Positions 57,265 to 64,000 of a stretch of DNA of 64,000 bases are shown here, in pieces. The stretch comes from Chloroflexota bacterium (lineage in GTDB: Bacteria; Chloroflexota; Anaerolineae; Anaerolineales; Villigracilaceae), in NCBI GenBank assembly GCA_016195815.1, contig JACPYX010000009.1, positions 1-64,000 on the forward strand, given 5' to 3'. Each line of letters starts with the position of its first letter. Positions within the stretch are counted from its first letter, which is position 1. The position numbers and the translations under genes were made by a program. The notes under the pieces are model-generated. The model was given only the letters and a program-made list of their open reading frames with translations, did not search any database and had not been told where the DNA came from.

Positions 57265-57286
57265 TCCAACAGACTTCCTCCTGCGC

Positions 57287-57318
57287 AGCCTGCCGCATCT
57301 GACAGCGGGAGGCTTTTT
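57287..57318 (+). promoter_or_regulatory. Leader hairpin with T-run before the ABC exporter (attenuator candidate)
   Basis: AGCCTGCCGC pairs with GCGGGAGGCT (one mismatch, 8-nt loop) and is followed by TTTT, 7 nt before the start codon. The upstream CCTCCTGC at 57277-57284 can pair with the same GCGGGAGG, giving an alternative fold. The GGGAGG in the right arm is also the only ribosome-site-like sequence, so folding could control transcription or translation. Confidence 0.5.
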
Positions 57319-57325
57319 CCAGCCT

Positions 57326-59089
57326 ATGACTTTCCTCACCGCACCTGCCGAATTTACCCTTACCCGTGAAATTTCAGAACGTACCAAAGGCCCAATCCGC
57401 TGGATCTGGTCACACGCCGTTCGTTATTGGCCTATTCTGACGATGCTGGTCATCGGCGCAATTGGCAATGCCGCGCTGGCTGCGGTTGTCCCCGTATTAG
57501 TGGGTAACGCATTCAACGACATGCTCAAAGCAAATCCAGATGTCAGGATACTCATCCCGCTGGCTTTAATTCTGGGCGGCTCGCAGATCATCCGCGGCGT
57601 CCTGCAATTCGGGCGCAACTTCGGCGCGGAACTCATGGCGCAAAAGATCGAGCGCGACATCCGCGACGAGTTGTACGTTTCCCTGCTCGGAAAAAGCATG
57701 ACCTTCCACAACCTGCAGCCGGTCGGCGATACGATGGCGCGCTCCACAAACGATGTGCGCGAGGTCAATTTTATGTTCAGCCCCGGCATCAACCTCGTGG
57801 TCGGCTCGTCGCTTTTCATGATCATCCCATTCTTCGTTGTGCCGCGTTATTCTCCCGCGTTGCTGCTCACGCCCTCAGTTTTTGCAATCGCTTATTTCAT
57901 CTCGCTCGCCCAATATCTCAAAACCATGTCGCCGGTCACCGACGAAGTGCGCGGCACCTTCGGCGACATGAACACGCACCTTTCCGAGGCGCTCGACGGC
58001 GTGGAAATTATGAAAGGCGCGGCGCAGGAAGGCGCGGAAGTTGAGACGTTTGTCACCAACGCGCGGCGTGTTCGCAATGCCTTCGTCCATCAGGGCGACA
58101 TCGAAGCCCGCTTCCTTCCCAATCTCTTGATAGGTCTTGCCTATGCGTTCGGACTTTTCCATGCCCTGATTCTCTTCCGCGCCGGCGTGATCAACACCGG
58201 CGGCGTGGTCGCCTATTTTGGCCTGCTGCGCATGTTGGAATTTCCGACCTTCACGTCTTCTTTCGCCTATACTCAAATCTCCTCCGGAATTTCCAGTGCG
58301 CGCCGCATTTTAGAACTTATCAACAGCGAAACCAACCTCGACCAGAACGCTTCAGGCCGGACCCAAACCATACGCGGCGAAATTGAATTTCGCGGCGTTT
58401 CGTTTGCTTATCCGAGCGGCAAATCTGTTTTGCAGGATATTTCATTCAAGATCAAGCCCGGACAAACAGTCGCCATCGTCGGGCAGACCGGCGCAGGCAA
58501 AACTTCATTGGTCAAACTCATCAACCGCACCTACGACGCCACTGCCGGGCAAATCCTCGTGGACGGCATAGACGTCCGCGACTGGAATCTCGCATCATTG
58601 CGCGGGCAGATTTCCATGATCGAGCAGGATATCTTTTTATTCTCGCGTTCGGTCAGTGACAACATTTCATTTGGAAAACCGGGTGCGACGCGCGAAATAG
58701 TTGAAAGCGCGGCGCAGGCCGCCCAGGCGCACGAGTTCATCCAGACGTTTAGCAACAGTTATGACACCGTCATCGGCGAACGCGGCGTAACACTCTCGGG
58801 CGGACAGCGTCAACGTCTGGCGCTGGCACGCGCCTTTTTAACGGATCCCCGCCTGCTCATCCTGGACGATTCGACCAGCGCAATTGATTCCGCCACCGAA
58901 GACAAAATCCAGCGCGCGATTGCCAACGCGGCCAAAGGCCGCACGACGATCCTCATCACACATCGTTTGTCGCAGATCCGCTGGGCAGATCTCATCATTG
59001 TGCTGCGCGGCGGGAAAATCGCCGCGCTGGGAAGCCATGAGGAGTTGATGAAAACCTCCGAGGCTTACAGCCGTATATTCAGGGAATGA
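57326..59089 (+). CDS. ABC exporter half-transporter (degenerate-site partner)
   Basis: 587 aa. Six transmembrane helices in residues ~35-320 and a C-terminal ATP-binding domain: Walker A GQTGAGKTS, signature LSGGQRQR, Walker B LLILDDSTSAID, switch His in LITHRLSQ. The catalytic Glu after the Walker B Asp is replaced by Asp (LDD instead of LDE), as in the degenerate subunit of heterodimeric exporters such as TM287/288. The partner is the gene at 59644, which has a normal LDE but a changed signature. Substrate unknown, probably a lipid or drug. Confidence 0.92.
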   Translation: MTFLTAPAEFTLTREISERTKGPIRWIWSHAVRYWPILTMLVIGAIGNAALAAVVPVLVGNAFNDMLKANPDVRILIPLALILGGSQIIRGVLQFGRNFGAELMAQKIERDIRDELYVSLLGKSMTFHNLQPVGDTMARSTNDVREVNFMFSPGINLVVGSSLFMIIPFFVVPRYSPALLLTPSVFAIAYFISLAQYLKTMSPVTDEVRGTFGDMNTHLSEALDGVEIMKGAAQEGAEVETFVTNARRVRNAFVHQGDIEARFLPNLLIGLAYAFGLFHALILFRAGVINTGGVVAYFGLLRMLEFPTFTSSFAYTQISSGISSARRILELINSETNLDQNASGRTQTIRGEIEFRGVSFAYPSGKSVLQDISFKIKPGQTVAIVGQTGAGKTSLVKLINRTYDATAGQILVDGIDVRDWNLASLRGQISMIEQDIFLFSRSVSDNISFGKPGATREIVESAAQAAQAHEFIQTFSNSYDTVIGERGVTLSGGQRQRLALARAFLTDPRLLILDDSTSAIDSATEDKIQRAIANAAKGRTTILITHRLSQIRWADLIIVLRGGKIAALGSHEELMKTSEAYSRIFRE

Positions 59090-59128
59090 ATCAGGAGCAT
59101 AATTCGTTTCTAGAGAAAGGAAGTGAAA

Positions 59129-59626
59129 ATGAAAACACGTTTACTGGTAACCATTCTTGTTCCAGTGCTTGTCGCTTTGTTCGTTCCCGCCGCTGTTCTG
59201 GCGAAAGGCAATTTCTCCTTTATCGTCATACAGGGCAGCGGCGTTGATGGAAAACTCCGCTCCACCGACCCGGCGCTCACGGATGACTTCTTCGCCTTTG
59301 CAGATTTTTCCAGCGCTCGAACCGACCAGCCGGCCAGGCCGGGGCCAGGCTACGAAGTCATTCGCTATTACGATGACAACGGCCGCGAATTTGCGTTCGA
59401 CCATTTACATTATTACCCTGAAACAGGCTATGTATATTACGACGGGATCGTGGGCGGCTGGTCGGAGTATGATGGAAAATGGTATATCGCCAATCCGAAT
59501 ATCAAAGATTCGTTTGAAAATATATTCCTAAAGCAGACCCAATCCGCCGCTCCTTTTATTGCAGCAGCCGCACTGTCATTGCTTTTCGTTCTTGCTTTCA
59601 TGTTTCGCCCAACCGCAACACACTGA
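59129..59626 (+). CDS. Membrane-anchored extracytoplasmic protein inside the ABC exporter operon
   Basis: 165 aa from the ATG at 59129 (AAGGAAG upstream). N-terminal signal peptide (LLVTILVPVLVALFVPAAVL), an extracytoplasmic domain rich in Tyr and Asp (RPGPGYEVIRYYDDNGREFA; YPETGYVYYDGIVGG), and a C-terminal transmembrane helix (APFIAAAALSLLFVLAFMF). No known family. Placed between the two half-transporter genes, it may be an accessory of the exporter; inference from position. Confidence 0.75.
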   Translation: MKTRLLVTILVPVLVALFVPAAVLAKGNFSFIVIQGSGVDGKLRSTDPALTDDFFAFADFSSARTDQPARPGPGYEVIRYYDDNGREFAFDHLHYYPETGYVYYDGIVGGWSEYDGKWYIANPNIKDSFENIFLKQTQSAAPFIAAAALSLLFVLAFMFRPTATH

Positions 59627-59643
59627 TTACTGGATACTAATTC

Positions 59644-61458
59644 ATGGGCTTCTTTGCCGGACTTAACGAGGAAAAATACGACCGTCAATACACCGACCGC
59701 CAGTTGGTGAATCGCATTTTTGATTTTTTCAGGCCGCAGACCGCGCGGCTGGTCTGGGTGTCTGCGTTGGTTGTTGCCATTGCGGCCATCGGTGCGTCCC
59801 TGCCGATTGTCGTCAGCCGCATGGTGGACCTGCTCAAAGATCAACCGTCGGTCAACTCCATCTGGCTGGTTTTCTTTATTTTGCTGGCGGTGGGCGTTGC
59901 CATTTGGGGTTTGAACTGGGCGCGGCGCAGCATGGTCATCCGCGCGGTGGGCGATGTGGTGCTCGAACTGCGCAGCCGCGCCTTCCAGGCCGCCGCCGAA
60001 CATGACCTTTCTTTCTACGATCAATTTTCATCGGGACGCATCGTCTCGCGCATCACGTCCGACACGAACGATTTCGGGCAACTGGTGGTCATCGTTACCG
60101 ACGTGACCTCGCAGATTTTTCAGGCCCTGATCCTGGGCGTGGTCTTATTCAAGACCGAATGGCGCATGGCGCTTTTGCTGGTTTCCTTCCTGCCTTTCAT
60201 CTTCGGCATTACCATCGGCTTCCGCAATCTCGCGCGCCGCGTCACCAAACGCGGCATGCAAGCCATGGCAGACGTCAACCAGGCCATTAAGGAAACCGTC
60301 AGCGGCATCGCCATCGCCAAGAATTTCCGCCAGGAAGAAAGCATCTTCGTATCGTTCGACGAAGCCAACCAGCAATCGTATAACGTCAATGTTCGGCGCG
60401 GTTTTGTGTTGTCGCTGGTCTTTCCAGTTTTGAACGCCGTCAGCGGAGTATTCGTCGGCATCCTTGTTTATGCAGGCGGATTGAGCATCACGCAGGGCAT
60501 GGTCACGGTCGGCGCGTGGTATCTGTTCATTATGAGTCTCGACCAATTCTTCTTCCCCGTTTTGAATCTCTCGGCCTTCTGGGCGCAGATTCAGTCGGGG
60601 CTGTCGGCCGCGGAACGAGTCTACGCTTTGATAGATGCCGACCCGAACGTCATCCAGAAAGAGACGCGGGACGTTCCCCGCCTAAAAGGCGAGGTCTGCT
60701 TCGAGCATCTTAATTTCCGTTACACGGATAAAGAGCCGATCCTGACGGATTTCAACCTGTGCGTCCAACCCGGAGAGAATCTTGCGCTGGTGGGACACAC
60801 CGGCGCGGGCAAGTCTTCCATTGCAAAGTTGATCGCGCGCTTCTATGAATTTCAGGAAGGCCGCCTGACGATTGATGGACACGACATCCGCACTTTCGAT
60901 CTGCAACAATATCGAAAACAACTCGGCATCGTTTCGCAAGTGCCTTTTCTTTTTTCGGGAACGGTCGCGCAAAATATTCGTTATGCCGCGCCGGATGTGA
61001 GCGAAGCCGATATGCTTGAAATGGCAAAACGCATTGGCGGCGGCGAATGGCTGGAGACCCTGCCCGACGGCCTGCGCACCGAAGTCGGTGAGCGCGGCAA
61101 CCACCTCTCGATGGGACAGCGCCAGCTTGTGGCGTTGATGCGCGTCCTCGTTCAGCGCCCCGCCATTTTTATCCTGGATGAAGCGACTGCCAGTATTGAT
61201 CCCTTCACCGAGTGGCAGATCCAGCAGGCGTTGAATCTCATCCTTGAAAACGCAACCAGTATTTTGATCGCGCATCGGTTGTCAACAGTCAGGGCGGCTG
61301 ACCGTATCGTCGTGATGGAAAAAGGGCATCTCATCCAGGAAGGCAATCACGAGTCCCTGCTCAAACAGGGCGGGCATTATGCCACACTCTATAACACTTA
61401 TTTCAGGCACCAAAGCCTCGCATATGTCGAACAAGCGCGGAGCATGGTAAATGAATAA
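59644..61458 (+). CDS. ABC exporter half-transporter (consensus Walker B partner)
   Basis: 604 aa. Transmembrane domain with six helices (about 45-335) and ATP-binding domain: Walker A GHTGAGKSS, Walker B IFILDEATASID with the catalytic Glu, switch His in LIAHRLST. The signature is LSMGQRQL instead of LSGGQ. With the other subunit's LDD this forms one degenerate and one active ATP site, the pattern of heterodimeric exporters. It exports an unknown substrate. Confidence 0.92.
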   Translation: MGFFAGLNEEKYDRQYTDRQLVNRIFDFFRPQTARLVWVSALVVAIAAIGASLPIVVSRMVDLLKDQPSVNSIWLVFFILLAVGVAIWGLNWARRSMVIRAVGDVVLELRSRAFQAAAEHDLSFYDQFSSGRIVSRITSDTNDFGQLVVIVTDVTSQIFQALILGVVLFKTEWRMALLLVSFLPFIFGITIGFRNLARRVTKRGMQAMADVNQAIKETVSGIAIAKNFRQEESIFVSFDEANQQSYNVNVRRGFVLSLVFPVLNAVSGVFVGILVYAGGLSITQGMVTVGAWYLFIMSLDQFFFPVLNLSAFWAQIQSGLSAAERVYALIDADPNVIQKETRDVPRLKGEVCFEHLNFRYTDKEPILTDFNLCVQPGENLALVGHTGAGKSSIAKLIARFYEFQEGRLTIDGHDIRTFDLQQYRKQLGIVSQVPFLFSGTVAQNIRYAAPDVSEADMLEMAKRIGGGEWLETLPDGLRTEVGERGNHLSMGQRQLVALMRVLVQRPAIFILDEATASIDPFTEWQIQQALNLILENATSILIAHRLSTVRAADRIVVMEKGHLIQEGNHESLLKQGGHYATLYNTYFRHQSLAYVEQARSMVNE

Positions 61459-61481
61459 AACGAAAAAGGAAGAAGCGCGGC

Positions 61482-62126
61482 TTGAACAACTTGGTTGATT
61501 TTTTCCAGACAATTGTGTTTTATATAAAGGGCGGCCAACTGCCGGAAATGGGGATTTGGACTTATCTTCTTCTGGCAGTATTGGTTGCCATAGAAGGGCC
61601 GATCGCGACTTTGCTTGGGGCCGCGGCGGCCTCCGCTGGTTTGATGCGCCCCTGGTCGGTGTTCTTCGCGGCGGCTATCGGCAACATCACAGCCGATACA
61701 TTATGGTATTCGATTGGATATATGGGCAGGATCGAATGGCTGTTCCATTTTGGAAAACGGCTTGGACTGCGGCGCGATCTGCTTGAACATTTGAAACATA
61801 ATATGGATAAGCACGCCACCAAAATTTTGTTCCTCGCCAAATTGACAGTCAGTTTTGTAATCCCATCTTTGATCACAGCCGGGTTGCTGCGCCTGCCATT
61901 GAGACGCTGGTTTCCTGCGCTCATCGTTGCCGAAACGATCTGGACAGGTTCACTGGTGCTGATCGGATTTTATACAACCGAAGCCATCAAACGCGTGGAA
62001 CGAGGCATTGAATATGCCGTCCTGACGGCTTCGATCCTGTTTGTAATTTTTCTGATCCTGGCCGGCCGGCGTTTAATAAAAGCATGGGATAAAGACGAGC
62101 CTGACGCGGTCTCTAACAAATCTTGA
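61482..62126 (+). CDS. DedA family membrane protein
   Basis: 214 aa, TTG start at 61482; the start is uncertain because no ATG lies nearby in frame before residue 24. LLAVLVAIEGPIATLLGAAA and the AAAIGNITADTLWYSIGYMG and ITAGLLRLPLRRWFPALIVA segments match DedA/SNARE-associated proteins with the conserved E, G and R residues of the re-entrant loops. Members act in polyprenyl-phosphate or phospholipid transport and membrane homeostasis. Placed between the ABC exporter and a lipid- or sugar-related GT4. Confidence 0.85.
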   Translation: MNNLVDFFQTIVFYIKGGQLPEMGIWTYLLLAVLVAIEGPIATLLGAAAASAGLMRPWSVFFAAAIGNITADTLWYSIGYMGRIEWLFHFGKRLGLRRDLLEHLKHNMDKHATKILFLAKLTVSFVIPSLITAGLLRLPLRRWFPALIVAETIWTGSLVLIGFYTTEAIKRVERGIEYAVLTASILFVIFLILAGRRLIKAWDKDEPDAVSNKS

Positions 62127-62145
62127 TATAACCGGGATACTATCC

Positions 62146-63318
62146 ATGCGTATTTTGATCTCTGGCACCACATATCATCCCGCCCTGAACGGGCAGGCGA
62201 TCTTCACGGTTAATCTCGCAGAAGGGCTGGCAAAACAGGGACACGAGGTGGTGGCCGTATACCCATCCGAACAAGGCAAGGCTTATAGCCGGACCCGGAA
62301 CGGGGTCCGATTGGAAACCGTCAGTTCGTTCAGCCTGTCGTTCCTGCACCCAGACTCATTCGTCCCGCTCCCATCCATCAAAAGAGTCCGCCAAATTTTG
62401 GATGATTTTCAGCCAGACATTGTGCATATTCAGGATCATTATCCCACCTGCCGTTCGGTGGTGATCGAATCAAAAAAGCGAAAGCTCAAAATTGTGGGGA
62501 CGAATCATTTCATGCCGGAAAATCTGGCGCCCTACATCCCCGGCCTGTCAAAGATCAAACCGCTTTATAACCGGCTTCTCTGGAACTGGATGCTGGAAGT
62601 TTACAATCGTGTGGATGTCGTAACGACCCAGTCGCGCGTCGCGGCGGATATTGTGCGCGCACAGGGATTGCGCGTGCCGGTCTTTCCCGCCTCCTGCGGC
62701 ATTGACTTGAACCAATTCCGTCCCGATCCATCCGTTGACCGTTTGGCCTGCCGCGCGCGTTATGGGCTTGATCCTGGCCGGACGATTTTTCTCTTCGTCG
62801 GCCGTGTGGACAAAGAGAAGCGGCTCGATGTGCTTTTGCGGGCATTCCAATATTTGAAGCGCGATGATATTCAGCTCGCGATTGCCGGAAGCGGCGCGGA
62901 ATTGAATGAATTACAGGCGCTGGCAAAAAAATTAAACCTCGGCGAACGCGTGCGTTTCACCGGTTTCATCCATGAAAACCTGCATGTTCTGCTTAACAGC
63001 GCTGATATTTTCACCATGCCAAGCGAAGCGGAATTATTGAGCATTGCTTCGCTGGAAGCCATGGCTTGTGGGCGCCCCGTTTTGCTGGCGGACGCGGTCG
63101 CCCTGCCGGAACTGGTCACACAGGGAGTCAACGGCTATTTATTCAAGCCTGGCGATTCGAAAGACGCCGCGCATTTCATGGAATTGCTGGCGGATCAATC
63201 TGAACGATGGGACGAGATGGGCAGGGCCGGCGTCGAAAAAGCGCAATATCACAGCCTTGAAAATACGATCAAACGTTATGAAGCTTTATATAAAGATGCG
63301 CTGAAAAAAACTTCGTGA
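62146..63318 (+). CDS. Family 4 glycosyltransferase
   Basis: 390 aa GT-B fold. N-terminal domain starts ILISGTTYHPALNGQAIFTV with the acceptor-side loop. The C-terminal domain begins TIFLFVGRVDKEKRLDVLLR and carries MPSEAELLSIASLEAMACGR, the EX7E nucleotide-sugar motif, then VNGYLFKPGDSKDAAHFM. It resembles diacylglycerol glucosyltransferases and phosphatidylinositol mannosyltransferases. Probably glycosylates a lipid; donor and acceptor unknown. Confidence 0.9.
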   Translation: MRILISGTTYHPALNGQAIFTVNLAEGLAKQGHEVVAVYPSEQGKAYSRTRNGVRLETVSSFSLSFLHPDSFVPLPSIKRVRQILDDFQPDIVHIQDHYPTCRSVVIESKKRKLKIVGTNHFMPENLAPYIPGLSKIKPLYNRLLWNWMLEVYNRVDVVTTQSRVAADIVRAQGLRVPVFPASCGIDLNQFRPDPSVDRLACRARYGLDPGRTIFLFVGRVDKEKRLDVLLRAFQYLKRDDIQLAIAGSGAELNELQALAKKLNLGERVRFTGFIHENLHVLLNSADIFTMPSEAELLSIASLEAMACGRPVLLADAVALPELVTQGVNGYLFKPGDSKDAAHFMELLADQSERWDEMGRAGVEKAQYHSLENTIKRYEALYKDALKKTS

Positions 63319-63337
63319 GCGGGTCATGAAGTTTTTT
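63305..63337 (+). terminator. Terminator of the GT4 gene overlapping its end
   Basis: AAAAAACTTC / GAAGTTTTTT stem with a 13-nt loop ending in a T-run. The left arm lies inside the last codons of the glycosyltransferase gene. Confidence 0.7.
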
Positions 63338-63343
63338 GGGGAG

Positions 63344-63372
63344 TTGAATCCGGGCATGTTTTCCTCTATACT
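63344..63372 (+). promoter_or_regulatory. Promoter of the endonuclease-fold gene
   Basis: TTGAAT and TATACT with a 17-nt spacer, followed by a 30-nt leader with GAGAGGAGAAC as ribosome site. Confidence 0.65.
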
Positions 63373-63401
63373 GTCTTTATCGTCTGAGAGGAGAACACGA
63401 T

Positions 63402-64000
63402 ATGTCCACTCAATATCATTTCGCTTTTTGGAATCTCGAAAATCTCTTCGACATCGAAGGCTCGCCGCGCCGCGAAGAAAAAGTTGCACGTGTCATCGGC
63501 AGTGACATCAAAGGCTGGACGCAGGCACTGTTGGATAAGAAGATCAGCCAGCTATCCTCCATCATCCGGCAGATGAATTCAAGCCGCGGACCAGACCTGC
63601 TCGGTATCAGTGAGGCTGAAAATCGCTTTGTAGTTGATTTGCTGGCGCAAAGCCTGGCGCCGCTTGGGCGAAATTATCAGGTTATCCATCACGATTCTCC
63701 AGATCGCCGCGGCATTGACATTGCCTTCATCTACGATGGAAATTTGCTGGAAGTCCCGGAACCACTCGCAGACAATGTGTTCAGCCACTTTGTCCTGCGC
63801 CGGACCGCCACCCGCGACATCCTGCAAGTCACATTCAAGACGAAAGCACACCAGCGCGAGTTGATCGTGATGGGGAATCACTGGCCTTCGCGCAGCGGAG
63901 GCGAAGCCGAATCCGATGCGTACCGAGCGATGGCAGGCGAGACCCTGGCTTATTTCCACGAGCGCGTGCTTGAGGTCAAGGGAGACGCGGCAGCCGTCAT
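63402..64000 (+). CDS. Endonuclease/exonuclease/phosphatase family protein (partial)
   Basis: Starts at the ATG at 63402 and runs off the window (about 199 codons seen). YHFAFWNLENLFDIEGSPRR is the usual first strand and Asn-containing motif of EEP proteins; LLGISEAENRFVVDLLAQSL carries the Glu metal ligand; DIAFIYDG and VMGNHWPSRSGGE the next motifs. EEP enzymes cleave phosphodiester bonds in nucleic acids or lipids. The substrate is unknown. The C-terminal half is missing from the window. Confidence 0.85.
   Translation, partial: MSTQYHFAFWNLENLFDIEGSPRREEKVARVIGSDIKGWTQALLDKKISQLSSIIRQMNSSRGPDLLGISEAENRFVVDLLAQSLAPLGRNYQVIHHDSPDRRGIDIAFIYDGNLLEVPEPLADNVFSHFVLRRTATRDILQVTFKTKAHQRELIVMGNHWPSRSGGEAESDAYRAMAGETLAYFHERVLEVKGDAAAV

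Overview
The window looks like a chromosomal segment of a Chloroflexota bacterium, most likely of the Anaerolineae/Anaerolineales. This is inferred from its gene repertoire: a mevalonate-pathway decarboxylase, a fused GlyQS glycyl-tRNA synthetase, a bacterial translin homologue, a DUF4349 lipoprotein and DUF5667/ECF sigma pairs. Moderate GC and many genes with a TATAAT-like box only 6-9 nt upstream of the start codon (leaderless mRNAs) fit this. No 16S gene is present, so the assignment is not proven.

Layout. 1-3,000: accessory DNA with a truncated HEPN/DUF2442 chimera next to a MNT nucleotidyltransferase, and an AbiEii-like nucleotidyltransferase module between two ~193-bp direct repeats. 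3,500-7,760: exopolysaccharide genes (two GT2 glycosyltransferases, a WecG/TagA enzyme, a polyprenyl-phosphate sugar phosphotransferase). 7,850-8,310: a DUF4160/DUF2442 pair with a frameshift. 8,330-36,930: mostly housekeeping genes: ABC-F ATPase, proC, two tRNA-Ser, a ureohydrolase, radA, coaBC, rsmG, ferritin, recF, def, ssb, translin, the primary sigma factor, dnaG and an ECF sigma factor with its likely regulator. 37,020-40,530: an A-PCP-TE NRPS-like gene broken by an IS5-family element (4-bp CTAG duplication) and by a one-base frameshift. 40,530-43,570: glyQS.

43,700-47,000 is a second accessory island, partly AT-rich. It holds a TIR/deoxyribosyltransferase-like protein, a CBS protein, a MntA-HepT type pair between two imperfect ~185-bp direct repeats, a Doc toxin with a ribbon-helix-helix partner, and another MNT gene. 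47,250-64,000 returns to core functions: mvaD, gatA, galE, an MBL hydrolase and site-2 protease, a GT-C type membrane protein, rlmB, a STAS protein, a GH1 glucosidase, a heterodimeric ABC exporter, a DedA protein, a GT4 glycosyltransferase and the start of an endonuclease/exonuclease/phosphatase-fold gene.

Points that stand out: two nucleotidyltransferase-based modules each bracketed by direct repeats; short palindromes inserted in frame inside conserved housekeeping genes; a family of ~80-125-bp dispersed palindromes; an IS insertion whose exact removal restores the host reading frame; a lipoprotein gene whose apparent start codon is ATA; and widespread leaderless promoter geometry.
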